A DNA stretch of 64,000 bases from Paenibacillus periandrae (GCF_022458865.1 NZ_JAJNMU010000031.1:39290-103289); one strand, 5' to 3'. Shown: positions 42,690 to 52,205, counted from the stretch's first letter. Numbers and translations: made by a program. The notes: generated from the letters alone by a model not told the origin.

Positions 42690-43757
42690 TTATGGTCGAT
42701 TTAAGCTTCTGGTTACTCCATCTTTAGCTGAATCTATGATCGCTTGCAGCACCTGCTGATTACGGTATCCATCCATGAATGTCGGGAATAAAGGAGAATG
42801 CGCCTGATCCAGATAATCCACAAAATCCTGAAGCATCGGTTTCATTGACTTCTCGTTTAAGAAAATCCTTTTTTCTATCAGCTCCAGGCTTTCTCCTTCT
42901 CTAACCGTCAAATGAACCTCATTGGGTTGTTCGACTGAGAATCTGATCGTGCCCAAATCACCAAACAAGGTCACATTAAACTGGTTGCCGGTTCCAAGCG
43001 CATTCTTATGGGTATAAAATGTGCCCATGACTCCACCTTCAAGCACACCCTGGAAGCCGGTAAAATCATCTACGTCGACCGCAGTTGGCTGCCCTGTACG
43101 CAAATCTATCCGTTGGTCAATAAATGTGCTCATCAGCCCGGACACCTGTGTAAATTCCCCAACAAAAAAACGCGCCGCATCCACCATATGAGAGCCAATA
43201 TCCGCCAATATACCCGACCCGGCCATCGCTTGATTAAACCGCCATGTATACTCCTTGTTAAACATAGGCGCATTTTCTTCTTGCAGGTAGTGGGCGGCAA
43301 TATGCCGAATCCGACCTAAAGCACCTTGCTCGACCAGCTGCTTCACGTATTGGAAGCAGGGTCTGTATCGGTATGAAAACCCAACCATGCAAGGAATCGG
43401 ATTGTGATCATACAATTCCAATAGCTCGTCTGCCTCTTCCATCGTGCGTGTGAAGGGTTTCTCGGAAAATATCGGTTTGTTATAGGCAATCGCACATTTT
43501 AAAATATCATAATGGAATTTATTGGATACCCCGGATATAACAAAATCAATTTCCGGATCCGCAATGATATCCTCGTACTGGATGTATCTTTTGCTTGCAG
43601 ACAGTCCCAATCGGCTGCCGACCTGTTCTACAGCCTGTACATTCACATCACAAATAGCTGCAACTCTTGTATTAGCGATTTTGGAGAGATTGTTCATATG
43701 ATAATCACCAATGCTGCCAAGCCCAATAATACCGACATTCCACTTTTTATCGTTCAT
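42690..43757 (-). CDS. Gfo/Idh/MocA family oxidoreductase
   Basis: 355 aa. The NAD(P) site is GIIGLGSIGDYHMNNLSKIA, the catalytic EKP motif is in IFSEKPFTRTMEE, and the C-terminal domain shows GSGILADIGSHMVDAARFFV with the active-site Asp and His. It is a sugar dehydrogenase; together with ThuA it may form or break 3-keto-sugars, a link known for other ThuA neighbourhoods. The ATG follows AAGGAGGATACC. It is the first gene of a two-gene operon. The 246 bp upstream carry hairpin repeats rather than a clear promoter. Confidence 0.9.
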   Translation of the reverse strand: MNDKKWNVGIIGLGSIGDYHMNNLSKIANTRVAAICDVNVQAVEQVGSRLGLSASKRYIQYEDIIADPEIDFVISGVSNKFHYDILKCAIAYNKPIFSEKPFTRTMEEADELLELYDHNPIPCMVGFSYRYRPCFQYVKQLVEQGALGRIRHIAAHYLQEENAPMFNKEYTWRFNQAMAGSGILADIGSHMVDAARFFVGEFTQVSGLMSTFIDQRIDLRTGQPTAVDVDDFTGFQGVLEGGVMGTFYTHKNALGTGNQFNVTLFGDLGTIRFSVEQPNEVHLTVREGESLELIEKRIFLNEKSMKPMLQDFVDYLDQAHSPLFPTFMDGYRNQQVLQAIIDSAKDGVTRSLNRP

Positions 43758-43816
43758 GGTATCCTCCTTATAAGTACGGTGAAAAAGTGGCGCTACACAG
43801 CCAAATATCCTTCCGG

Positions 43817-43909
43817 GATAATGCTTACGAAGCCAGTTTGCTTAAGCAAACTCTCAGCTGTTGAAATCGTGAAATTTGAATAGGTTAAGAGGTTTTTTCA
43901 CGATTTCAA
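43817..43909 (+). repeat. structured intergenic repeat block
   Basis: ATGCTTACGAAG (43821) is followed by the 18-bp perfect palindrome AGTTTGCTTAAGCAAACT, the same layout as the two units at 10751-10822. A second hairpin has perfect 14-bp arms (TTGAAATCGTGAAA at 43861-43874 and its complement at 43896-43909) around a 21-base loop. Confidence 0.7.
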
Positions 43910-43973
43910 AGGCGAGCGCTTACGCTTCTCCAGGATCATTTGGCCGCTCCGCTCGTTGTTCACCGGCTTTTAG

Positions 43974-43990
43974 AGCTTCCGCAGGAAGCT
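43974..43990. terminator. short hairpin after the lacI gene
   Basis: AGCTTCC-GCA-GGAAGCT lies 13 bp past the lacI stop. It has no T-run but may end the opp-lacI operon transcript. Confidence 0.45.
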
Positions 43991-44003
43991 TAAATAGTAA
44001 GCG

Positions 44004-45029
44004 TTAAATCGTCGAACAAGAGTCTCTTTCGATAATCTTGCTTTCGATAATTTTATTTTCAGGGAAATCGCCTTTTAACACGTCCAATTTATGCATTAAC
44101 AGTCTGACCGATTGAACCCCAAGCTCCGAGGGCTGCAAATCCATACTCGTCAAGGAGGGGTTGGATTGCACCATCATCGAAAGATCTCCGCATATGACGA
44201 ATAGAGAAATATCCTCAGGTACCCTTAGACCCAGATCCTTAATAGCATTCAGCACGCTAAACGCCGTTCGGTCATCATCGGCAATAATGGCCGTTACTTG
44301 TTTCTTGAGCTTTCCCAATACACGGATCGTTTCGGCGTATCCATAATCCATATATTCATTGGACAATATCGCTGGCTTATGGTGAATCATGTGCGGTTCC
44401 ACTTCGATCTGGTGATCATGCATGGCCTGGATAAATCCCGCTTTTCTTACAATCGATACGGTCATCAGCTCGTTTGCATTCAAGAACATCAGATTGCGAT
44501 GACCCTTATCTATTAAATAGTTGCATATGCTAGTAATAATTTTCATATTATCGTTATCTACACTTGCAGCATGATCCATATTGGTATTCATCACTTTCCC
44601 GACAGTAACAAAGGGAATTTGACCGTGATGCATCAGATCGATCCGCTCATCATCTGTCGTAGGACTCATAACCACAGCGCCATCAATCGGATAACTCGAC
44701 AAGAAAGGCGTCTTCACCTTCTGCAAAGGGATCATATCGAGCAGCACTCTATATCCATAATAGGAAGCTTCCAATATTACCGCGTTGATAAACTGCGAAT
44801 GAAAGGCGCTGAAAAAGAAGCTGCCATGCGGTATCGTCAACCCGATAGCCATTGTTTTTTTGGTAACCAAGCTGCGCGCAATATGATTAGGCACGTAATT
44901 TAATTTCCTGGAAATACTCATGACCCGCTCTGTGACTTCCTTGCTTGTAGGTCTTTTTTGGCTAAAAACATTCGATACCGTCCCCTTGGACACCTTCGCT
45001 AATCTTGCAACATCATCAATTTTGGCCAT
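44004..45029 (-). CDS. LacI family transcriptional regulator
   Basis: 341 aa. The N-terminal helix-turn-helix is KIDDVARLAKVSKGTVSNVF, with the hinge helix region LNYVPNHIARSL. The periplasmic-binding-like sensor domain runs from about 60 to the end (IGLTIPHGSFFFSAFHSQFI, then IIADDDRTAFSVLNAIKDLG, then TSMDLQPSELG). It is the last gene of the oppA-B-C-D-F-HAD-lacI operon. Three identical TTAAACCGGTTTAA palindromes, the form of LacI-family operators, lie upstream of oppA, so the protein probably represses its own operon until a sugar or glycopeptide arrives. The ATG follows GAGGAG at a long spacing of 13 nt. Confidence 0.92.
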   Translation of the reverse strand: MAKIDDVARLAKVSKGTVSNVFSQKRPTSKEVTERVMSISRKLNYVPNHIARSLVTKKTMAIGLTIPHGSFFFSAFHSQFINAVILEASYYGYRVLLDMIPLQKVKTPFLSSYPIDGAVVMSPTTDDERIDLMHHGQIPFVTVGKVMNTNMDHAASVDNDNMKIITSICNYLIDKGHRNLMFLNANELMTVSIVRKAGFIQAMHDHQIEVEPHMIHHKPAILSNEYMDYGYAETIRVLGKLKKQVTAIIADDDRTAFSVLNAIKDLGLRVPEDISLFVICGDLSMMVQSNPSLTSMDLQPSELGVQSVRLLMHKLDVLKGDFPENKIIESKIIERDSCSTI

Positions 45030-45058
45030 ATCTGATCAACATCTCCTCAGAAATCAAT

Positions 45059-45613
45059 TCAGCCTAATTGTTGATTAAGCTTTTCCACTAGGTCAATCAA
45101 TTCCAGCGGCTCACTGATCGTATAATCGGGAATCTCGCTTTCATCCGTATGTAATTTGGGGTATCTCGGTGTCCAGCTCAGAAAGATGCTCGTAATGCCC
45201 ATTTCATTGGCCCCCTTAATATCGCGGCTCAGATTGTTGCCTACCATGACAATGCGCGAGCAGTCCTGCTCCGTAAGATCCAAGGCTCCGATCGCGGCTT
45301 TAAACATGCGTGGGCTTGGTTTATACGCCTTAACTGTTTCCGAATATACCATTGTGGCAAAATAGTCGTATAATCCATTGTCCGTCAATATATTTTTGAA
45401 CGATTGTGCGTAACCGTCAGCCACGATAGCCAGCGTGTAGCCGCGTTCGGCCAACGTCTTGACCATCACATCCGCTCCGGGAATGACATTGGCCTGGATG
45501 ACGATATCGTGATCGTCCCGAATTTCGGTGCCTTCATCAATGATCGTATCTCCGCAATCCAGAAATACAATTAATTTCTTGTGCTCGGAAATATTACTTG
45601 TCTTGTGACTCAT
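45059..45613 (-). CDS. HAD family hydrolase
   Basis: 184 aa. Motif I is FLDCGDTI (Asp nucleophile), motif II is in LAIVADGYAQS, the Lys region is VKAYKPSPRMF and the acidic motif IV is MVGNNLSRDIKGA. A cap insert is nearly absent. These enzymes remove phosphate from sugar phosphates or nucleotides. The gene overlaps the end of oppF by 20 bp and precedes lacI, so it is coupled to the uptake operon. That context suggests dephosphorylation of the imported substrate after breakdown, which is inference. The ATG follows AAGGGGCGT. Confidence 0.87.
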   Translation of the reverse strand: MSHKTSNISEHKKLIVFLDCGDTIIDEGTEIRDDHDIVIQANVIPGADVMVKTLAERGYTLAIVADGYAQSFKNILTDNGLYDYFATMVYSETVKAYKPSPRMFKAAIGALDLTEQDCSRIVMVGNNLSRDIKGANEMGITSIFLSWTPRYPKLHTDESEIPDYTISEPLELIDLVEKLNQQLG

Positions 45614-46622
45614 GGTTTACGCCCCTTAATGTAAATTCGTTAGCATAGTGACATGCAGCATAATGATGATCACCGACTAGCTGCAGCTCCGGCTCTTGCT
45701 TCATACACTTGTCAGTCTTATAAGCACACCTTGGATGAAAGTGACATCCACTTGGAGGGTTAGCTGGATTCGGAACTTCGCCTTCGAGAATAATGCGATC
45801 TTTTTTCAGATGTGGATCTGGCTCGGGCACTGCCGATAGAAGCGCCTCGGTATAAGGATGTTTGGGATGATCAAATAATGAATCCACTGGCGCTAGCTCC
45901 ACGATTTTACCCAAATGCATCACAGCTACCCTGTCGGATATGTTTTGAACGATAGACAAATCGTGTGAGATAAAAATATACGTGATCTGCAGCTGCTGCT
46001 GAAGATCCTTCAATAGATTAATAATTTGCGCTTTAATCGAAACGTCCAAAGCCGACACCGCCTCATCACATACAATGAGTCTGGGCTTGGAAACAAGTGC
46101 CCTGGCAATCGCAATACGCTGTCTTTGCCCACCGGAAAACGCATGCGGATAACGCTTGAGATAGCTGACATTTAATCCGGTCTTTTGAGCGATTTCCGTG
46201 ACCTTGTCATCAACCTCGGCTTTGCTCAGCTTGAAGTTGGCAATCAGCGGCTCGGAAATAATGTCATACACACTCATTCTTGGACTGAGCGAGGAGTACG
46301 GGTCCTGAAAAATCATTTGGATATCTTTTCGGTACTTCTTGAACTCCTTACCCTGCAGCCCTAAAAAATTAACCTGCTCTCCGCCCTCAGTATGATAAAG
46401 CACCTCGCCGGAGCTTGCATTCATTCCTCTTACGATGCATCGGCCCAAGGTCGTTTTACCACAGCCGGATTCACCCACAATACTTAAGGTCTCTCCCTCC
46501 ATCAGCTCAAAAGAAACATTGTTTAACACACGAATGTAAGAAGGTTTACTAAATAACTTGGTTTTGGATTTCACTTGAAAATCCTTATTTAGATTATTTA
46601 CATCCAAGATACGTTTAGACAT
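45594..46622 (-). CDS. oppF: peptide-type ABC transporter ATP-binding protein, OppF/DppF type
   Basis: 342 aa. Walker A is GESGCGKTTLG, signature SGGQRQRIAIA, Walker B LIVCDEAVSALD (Ala in place of Pro in EAV, common in OppF) and switch His in ISHDLS. The C-terminal extension with CHFHPRCAYKTDKC contains the Cys cluster of oligopeptide ATPases. It works with the OppD-type ATPase encoded 2 bp upstream as a heterodimer. The ATG follows AAGGAG. Confidence 0.93.
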   Translation of the reverse strand: MSKRILDVNNLNKDFQVKSKTKLFSKPSYIRVLNNVSFELMEGETLSIVGESGCGKTTLGRCIVRGMNASSGEVLYHTEGGEQVNFLGLQGKEFKKYRKDIQMIFQDPYSSLSPRMSVYDIISEPLIANFKLSKAEVDDKVTEIAQKTGLNVSYLKRYPHAFSGGQRQRIAIARALVSKPRLIVCDEAVSALDVSIKAQIINLLKDLQQQLQITYIFISHDLSIVQNISDRVAVMHLGKIVELAPVDSLFDHPKHPYTEALLSAVPEPDPHLKKDRIILEGEVPNPANPPSGCHFHPRCAYKTDKCMKQEPELQLVGDHHYAACHYANEFTLRGVNHESQDK

Positions 46623-46624
46623 AT

Positions 46625-47686
46625 TTATTCTCCTTCATTCTTGTCCTTGTACAGAAAGCATCTAACCATATGATTGTCGGATAGCCTGGTTTTGGGTACC
46701 GCCTGCACATTGCATACACCTTCAATCCGGTCCGTGCAGCGATCGTAAAAACCGCACATAGGAGGCAAATTAATAGCCATTGGAACCGTGCCTTCGATGG
46801 AATCCAAGCGTTTATTGCGGTCTGTGCCTAATTTGGGCATCGATTTGAGCAGACCCTTCGTATAAGGGTGCTTCGGATTGTAAAATATTTCATCGACCGT
46901 CGACTGCTCCACGATTTTCCCCAAATACATGACCGCTACCTCGTCGCACATTTCTGCAATGATGCCCAGATCATGGGTCACCAGCAAAATCGCCATCCCA
47001 AATTCCTTCTGCAGTCCTTTCATAAGCTCCAGCACCTGTGCTTGAATCGTAACATCCAATGCGGTTGTCGGCTCATCGGCGATCAGCAGCTCCGGATTAC
47101 AGGACAAGGCCATCGAGATCATGGCTCGCTGGCGCATGCCGCCGGAAAATTCATGCGGATATTGATCAAATCGTTTTTCCTGATCTGAAATTCCAACTTT
47201 GCTTAACATTTCGAGCGCTATTTTCTTGGCTTCTTTTTTATTCTTTGTGCGGTGGATCAATATCGATTCCATGATCTGATTGCCAATCGTGTACATCGGT
47301 GAGAAGGCTGTCATCGGCTCTTGGAAAATCATCGCAATTTTTCTGCCGCGAATGGAACGGATCTGTTTGCCACGCGGGTCTAACGATAACAGATTCAAAT
47401 TGTTTAACGTCTTCTCGGCAGTAGAGTGATAAACAATCTGGCCTGTGGTTTCACACTCTTTCGGATTGATGCTGATGATGGCTCTGCTGGTCAAGCTTTT
47501 GCCACAGCCGGATTCGCCCACAAGACCGAGCGTTTTTCCTTTTTTTATTTCGAAGTCAACTCCATCTACGGCTTTCATTTCCCCGTTATCCATTTGAATG
47601 CGGATTTTGAGATCTTGAACGGAAAGAAGGGGTTGTTCAGATTCAGCCTGTGGAGCTATTGAAGCCTGAGAAGCTTGTGATGCCAT
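46625..47686 (-). CDS. oppD: peptide-type ABC transporter ATP-binding protein, OppD type
   Basis: 353 aa. Walker A is GESGCGKSLTS, signature FSGGMRQRAMIS, Walker B LLIADEPTTALD and switch His in VTHDLG. The C-terminal oligo_HPY domain has CGFYDRCTDRIEGVC with the paired Cys. A short Gln/Ala-rich N-terminus precedes the ABC domain. The ATG follows GAGGGGATATT. It lies 49 bp after oppC and 2 bp before oppF. Confidence 0.93.
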   Translation of the reverse strand: MASQASQASIAPQAESEQPLLSVQDLKIRIQMDNGEMKAVDGVDFEIKKGKTLGLVGESGCGKSLTSRAIISINPKECETTGQIVYHSTAEKTLNNLNLLSLDPRGKQIRSIRGRKIAMIFQEPMTAFSPMYTIGNQIMESILIHRTKNKKEAKKIALEMLSKVGISDQEKRFDQYPHEFSGGMRQRAMISMALSCNPELLIADEPTTALDVTIQAQVLELMKGLQKEFGMAILLVTHDLGIIAEMCDEVAVMYLGKIVEQSTVDEIFYNPKHPYTKGLLKSMPKLGTDRNKRLDSIEGTVPMAINLPPMCGFYDRCTDRIEGVCNVQAVPKTRLSDNHMVRCFLYKDKNEGE

Positions 47687-47735
47687 AATATCCCCTCACT
47701 ATATTGAAATAGGTACCGGTTCGAGCTCTTCACGC

Positions 47736-48881
47736 TTATCTCTTATAAGGGTCTGCCGCATCACGTAATCCATCTCCCAGAAAATTAAAGGTTAATACGG
47801 TGATGATAACAAAGCCCAAAGGTATTAACTTCCACGGATATAAAGCGATATTTTCAATCTGCTGCGCTTCCTGAAGCAGTACTCCCCAGCTCGTTGCGGG
47901 TGACCGGATACCAAGTCCAAGAAAGCTCATCGCGGTCTCACCCAGGATCATGCTCGGTATGGCCAAGGTCGTTGCGACAACCAAATAACTGATAAAACCG
48001 GGCAGCAGATGCTTAAGAATGATTTTGGCATCACTGACGCCAGCTATTTTGGCTGCTAATACATACTCTTCATTTTTCAAGGAGATGAACTTGCCTCTGG
48101 CAACTCTCGCCAGCTCCGTCCATCCGATAAAAGCAAAGATGATCACGATATAGATATACATCGTGACGACCGGTATGCGTGGCGGAATGGCCGCCGATAG
48201 CGCCATCCACAGTGGCAAGGTTGGAAAGGAGCGAATAATTTCGATGATCCGTTGAATGACTGAATCGATCCAGCCACCGAAATAGCCCGACACTCCGCCG
48301 ATTAGCAATCCGAGCACAAAACTAATCGCTACTCCAATAAGAGGAATGCTTAATGAAATTTGACTCCCCAGAACGATTCGCGACAGCAGATCGCGCCCCA
48401 TCCCGTCTGTACCAAATAGAAATAAACGTCCCGGCTCATCTACGCCAAACAAGTGAATATTGGTTGAGAACAGACCCAGAAATTGATAAGTTTCACCCTG
48501 CACAAAAAACCGGACTGCATGACGCACCTTGTCATCCTGCACAAACATTTTGCGCAGTGTAACCGGATCCCTCGCTGACTTCAACTCGCTGACAAAGGGT
48601 TGAAATTGAAACTTGCCATCTGCATCTAAGAAGCTCACTTTGACAGGAGGCGCATTCACATATTTGCTGTCATAGCTCTGCAAGCCGTACGGTGCTATGA
48701 ACTGTGCGAAGATGGCGGCCAAATAAAACATCGATAAAATAAATAAGCTGATTCGAGCTAACTTATGCTTCTTGAGCCTTAGATACATAAGTCGCCATTG
48801 TGAGCTGTAGTAGACGTCGTTAGTGATGGCGGGTTTGATCGGCGTTAATTTCTGTCTTCCAAATATCGGGATTGTTTTCAT
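47736..48881 (-). CDS. oppC: peptide-type ABC transporter permease, OppC type
   Basis: 381 aa, longer than usual. An N-terminal extension precedes TM1 (about 43-65). A large extracytoplasmic loop of about 100 residues (66-165) separates it from the other five helices. The EAA-like loop is LAAKIAGVSDAKIILKHLLP, and the C-terminus is typical (FNFLGDGLRDAADPYKR). Such extended OppC-type permeases often serve glycan, glycopeptide or sugar-acid oligomers rather than plain peptides. It starts 1 bp after the oppB stop; AGAGGTATGTAAT precedes the ATG. Confidence 0.9.
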   Translation of the reverse strand: MKTIPIFGRQKLTPIKPAITNDVYYSSQWRLMYLRLKKHKLARISLFILSMFYLAAIFAQFIAPYGLQSYDSKYVNAPPVKVSFLDADGKFQFQPFVSELKSARDPVTLRKMFVQDDKVRHAVRFFVQGETYQFLGLFSTNIHLFGVDEPGRLFLFGTDGMGRDLLSRIVLGSQISLSIPLIGVAISFVLGLLIGGVSGYFGGWIDSVIQRIIEIIRSFPTLPLWMALSAAIPPRIPVVTMYIYIVIIFAFIGWTELARVARGKFISLKNEEYVLAAKIAGVSDAKIILKHLLPGFISYLVVATTLAIPSMILGETAMSFLGLGIRSPATSWGVLLQEAQQIENIALYPWKLIPLGFVIITVLTFNFLGDGLRDAADPYKR

Positions 48882-48882
48882 A

Positions 48883-49881
48883 TTACATACCTCTGAACTC
48901 TGTGCGAATTTTTGGATCCAGCCATGCCAATAAAATATCGGAAATCAAGGTCCCAATGACCGTCAGTATAGCCATAAACAATAGCCAGGTTCCCGCCAAA
49001 TACATATCCTGACCTAATAAAGCGTTATACATGACAGGACCCTGAATCGGTAAATTCAGTACAATAGCCGTTATGGTGGAGCCTGTGAAAATCGAAGTGA
49101 GTGACCAGCCAATCGTACTGACGATAGGATTCATAGCGGCACGCGTCGGGTATTTAAGCAGGATTTTGGTTTCCGATAAGCCTTTGGATCTGGCAGTCAC
49201 TACATTCGGCTTATTCAGCTCATCCAGCATTTGACCTCTCATGACACGAATCAGCTCGGCGGTATTAGCCAAACCAATAACAATAACAGGAATAACCATA
49301 TGCTTCAGTAAATCAAGAACCTTACCCATGGACCACCCGGCATTCACATAATCGCTTGAAAAAAGCCCCAGCAGCGGATCTCCAAAATACACGTAAGACA
49401 GATACATAAGAAGAATCGCTAACAGGAAATGCGGAGTTGCCATCCCGAGAAAGCCTATAGCTGAATATAAATAATCGCCTATCGAATATTGCCTCACTGC
49501 ACAATAAATACCGATTGGAATCGCAACTGCGTACGTGAACGCCATGGTCACCAGAGAAACGATGATCGTGAGCGCCATGTATTGCTGGATAACCGCCATA
49601 ACCGGTTTGTTATAGCTAAAGGAATAGCCAAAGTCGAAATGCAGGATAATGTTTTTCATCCATACAAGATACTGTATATACCAGGGCTGATCCAGCTTCA
49701 GACTTACTCTCATTTCATCCATATCCTGCTGTGTCATTACATCGCCGGCTACAGCCATTTTGGCGGCATAATTAGATACATAATCACCGGCAGGAAGCTG
49801 AATGATGTAGAACACGATAATAGAAATGAAAATCACTACGGGTATGACTAAGATGATTCTTCTTAAAATATATTGGAGCAT
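48883..49881 (-). CDS. oppB: peptide-type ABC transporter permease, OppB type
   Basis: 332 aa with six helices. The start MLQYILRRIILVIPVVIFIS is characteristic of OppB/DppB. The long first periplasmic loop contains DQPWYIQYLVWMKNIILHFD, and the end LAWLDPKIRTEF is the family signature. It pairs with the OppC-type permease encoded immediately downstream. It is preceded by a hairpin that separates it from the oppA transcript segment. ATG after GAGAGGATAGG. Confidence 0.93.
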   Translation of the reverse strand: MLQYILRRIILVIPVVIFISIIVFYIIQLPAGDYVSNYAAKMAVAGDVMTQQDMDEMRVSLKLDQPWYIQYLVWMKNIILHFDFGYSFSYNKPVMAVIQQYMALTIIVSLVTMAFTYAVAIPIGIYCAVRQYSIGDYLYSAIGFLGMATPHFLLAILLMYLSYVYFGDPLLGLFSSDYVNAGWSMGKVLDLLKHMVIPVIVIGLANTAELIRVMRGQMLDELNKPNVVTARSKGLSETKILLKYPTRAAMNPIVSTIGWSLTSIFTGSTITAIVLNLPIQGPVMYNALLGQDMYLAGTWLLFMAILTVIGTLISDILLAWLDPKIRTEFRGM

Positions 49882-49933
49882 CTCTGATCCTATCCTCTCC
49901 GCTTAATTCGAAGATGCCATTGAAACCAACAAG

Positions 49934-49951
49934 GGGGAAGCTCACTTCCCC
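49934..49951 (-). terminator. hairpin between oppA and oppB
   Basis: GGGGAAG and CTTCCCC (49934-49940, 49945-49951) form a short GC-rich stem with no T-run. It lies just after the oppA stop and would protect the 3' end of oppA mRNA or weaken read-through, giving excess binding protein. Confidence 0.6.
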
Positions 49952-49973
49952 GCGGGTTGATTAACCATTCGAC

Positions 49974-51941
49974 TTATTGTTTGATAAAAAACTGTGAAGG
50001 ATGACCATGGCCGATGCTGCGGAATTCATCCGAGTACACCAAATCCTTAGGCACATTTCCGACTTTATTGGATGCGACAATCAGACGAGGTGTCGGACCT
50101 GCGTAACCAATAACCCACTGATTTTTTTGATGAAGCTTGATGATCTCATTACTCCATTTATTAATTTCCTCTTTGGTTGCCGATGCTTTCACTTTACTCC
50201 AGTAGTCAAGAATCAAGGCAACATCACCCTCAGGCTTAACTCCTTCCTTGCCATTCGAGGAGCTGTACAATCCATATTGTCCGTACCATGGAGTGAGGAC
50301 TCTTAGAGGTACAAGCGTATCAGGCCGGAAGGATACATTAACCATCGAAATATTTTCAGTAGTGGCGGGGATTTTATTCGAGTACTTGAGCTCTTGATGG
50401 GTGCCGGTATCCACAACCTTAAGGTCTACCTTGATGCCTACAGCTTCATAATATTTTTTGACCAATTCCAGAAAACCTGCGGTGCTCGTACTGCCTTCAA
50501 TAATGGTGATGGTTAAATCCGATCCATCCTCATTGAGACGGAAGTTGTTTTTATCACGTTTTGTCAATCCAAGCCCATCCAAGAGCTCATTCGCACGCTT
50601 CGGATCGAATTTGCTCCATTGATCCGCCCAACCCTTTTGATAGCCGACCAAGCCTTCGGGAACCGATGCCTGAATTGGAGCGCCTAACCCATTCGTAACG
50701 ATCTCGGAAATTTCTTTACGGTCTACCGCAACCGATAACGCTTCTCTGAATTTGATATCCTGGAACAGCTTGCGCAGATTCGGATCTGCGATCGTCTGAT
50801 TGAGCTGAATACCCGCACTTGACCAGGTTGGCGTTGACCAATTCATAACTCTGAAGCCTGCTTTTTTCTCATTTTCTTTTAATACCGTGAAATCCTTAAA
50901 GTCAAAATCGATAATATTATAATCGCCTGCCAAGGTGCCGAGAATTCTTTGTGCCGGGTCCTGAACCTTGGTAGCTACAATACGGTCCATATACGGCAGC
51001 TGGTTGCCTTCACCATCAACCTTCCAGAAATACGGATTGCGTTCCATAATAAATTGATCACTATTGGGATCATTTTTCGCTACCCAAGCTCTTAAGGTTG
51101 GAATTTGCGGGTAGACCCAGTAATAATAACCGGTTGCGACCAGGAACGATTTGACGTCCTCGAAGCCCCATTTTTTGGCGATCTCTAGCGCCTTCTCCTG
51201 ACCTATGAATTCAGGTAAAATAGTCTTCTGAAAATGTGCCGGTGCCTGAAACCATTTGTTGTCAATCGCCACACGCTCCAGGAACTGCACACTTGGATAT
51301 TTATGAACGACCTTGAAGCTGTAATCATCAATTTTGGTCACTGTCGCTAAAGCCTTATCACCCGTTACAGGATCAACCGAGTAATAAGCATCATAGATTT
51401 TTTTACCGAACGTCTCTTTGGTCAACATATGCTCCCAATAGAACAGGACATCATCAGCTGTAAAAGGCATTCCGTCCGACCACTTCATCCCTTTTCTTAA
51501 GTAAATGGTGAACTCCGTTGAATCTTTATTGACGTCGTAGCCTTTGGCGATGTTAGGTTCGACCGCGCTTCCATCCTTGTTAAAACGGAAAAGCGCTTCC
51601 TCTGTAGGCTGACCGACCGTCCAGCGATCATTGACTCCTGTCCAAGGCAGCTTCCAATCGCCGCCGTACTTACCCGTTTCCTCCAATACCTTTTCCACCA
51701 TGATATCTTCCTTGGCCGGCAATCGTTCAGTAACCGCTTTCAAAGTTGAGGCAGCAGTAAGCTTGGCGAGCATCGGTGCCTCTTTGTAACCCTCTATCTT
51801 GGCAGGAGCTGCGGGTGGTGCTTTATCAGGAGTCACAGGTGTCACAACGACTGATGTCTTGGCATTGGGATCACTTTCACATGCAGCCAGCGCAACCGCA
51901 AGCATTAATATCATAACCATTAGTAACCCGATTTTTTTCAA
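49974..51941 (-). CDS. oppA: peptide-type ABC transporter substrate-binding lipoprotein
   Basis: About 655 aa. Signal peptide with lipobox AVALAAC (Cys21 counting from the TTG start), then the SBP_bac_5 fold: AKGYDVNKDSTEFTIYLRKG, KWSDGMPFTADDVLFYWEHM and REALSVAVDRKEISEIV. The length exceeds simple peptide binders; such proteins often take oligosaccharides or glycopeptides. The frame opens at TTG 51974, but GGAGGGG lies within it and the TTG at 51939-51941, 6 nt after that site, begins the classic lipoprotein leader. It is the first gene of a seven-gene operon, with three LacI-type operators upstream. Confidence 0.9.
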   Translation of the reverse strand: MKKIGLLMVMILMLAVALAACESDPNAKTSVVVTPVTPDKAPPAAPAKIEGYKEAPMLAKLTAASTLKAVTERLPAKEDIMVEKVLEETGKYGGDWKLPWTGVNDRWTVGQPTEEALFRFNKDGSAVEPNIAKGYDVNKDSTEFTIYLRKGMKWSDGMPFTADDVLFYWEHMLTKETFGKKIYDAYYSVDPVTGDKALATVTKIDDYSFKVVHKYPSVQFLERVAIDNKWFQAPAHFQKTILPEFIGQEKALEIAKKWGFEDVKSFLVATGYYYWVYPQIPTLRAWVAKNDPNSDQFIMERNPYFWKVDGEGNQLPYMDRIVATKVQDPAQRILGTLAGDYNIIDFDFKDFTVLKENEKKAGFRVMNWSTPTWSSAGIQLNQTIADPNLRKLFQDIKFREALSVAVDRKEISEIVTNGLGAPIQASVPEGLVGYQKGWADQWSKFDPKRANELLDGLGLTKRDKNNFRLNEDGSDLTITIIEGSTSTAGFLELVKKYYEAVGIKVDLKVVDTGTHQELKYSNKIPATTENISMVNVSFRPDTLVPLRVLTPWYGQYGLYSSSNGKEGVKPEGDVALILDYWSKVKASATKEEINKWSNEIIKLHQKNQWVIGYAGPTPRLIVASNKVGNVPKDLVYSDEFRSIGHGHPSQFFIKQ

Positions 51942-52033
51942 AAATTTCCCCTCCATAATGAGCTTATAATTCAACCCTTGTTTTGAAAATGCGGTGAAAC
52001 GGGTTAATTCCTGTTCTTCACCTCCCTGATAAC

Positions 52034-52047
52034 TTAAACCGGTTTAA
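52034..52047. promoter_or_regulatory. LacI-type operator copy 1
   Basis: TTAAACCGGTTTAA is a perfect 14-bp palindrome, centred about 100 bp upstream of the oppA start codon. Confidence 0.75.
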
Positions 52048-52097
52048 TAAAAGCGGTTATTTGCTAATAAATTCAGGTATGCTCTATATAGTGGAAA

Positions 52098-52111
52098 TTA
52101 AACCGGTTTAA
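52098..52111. promoter_or_regulatory. LacI-type operator copy 2
   Basis: The sequence is identical to copy 1, TTAAACCGGTTTAA, with centres 64 bp apart. Confidence 0.75.
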
Positions 52112-52175
52112 TAAAATTAATAATACTATTTAGCATCATATTATGTTGACCAATATGTAATTATCACCACCTTGA

Positions 52176-52189
52176 TTAAACCGGTTTAA
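52176..52189. promoter_or_regulatory. LacI-type operator copy 3
   Basis: The sequence is identical to copies 1 and 2, 78 bp upstream of copy 2 (by centres). Three spaced sites would allow a tetrameric or looping repressor to act. Confidence 0.75.
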
Positions 52190-52205
52190 AATAACTTTAT
52201 TGGCA

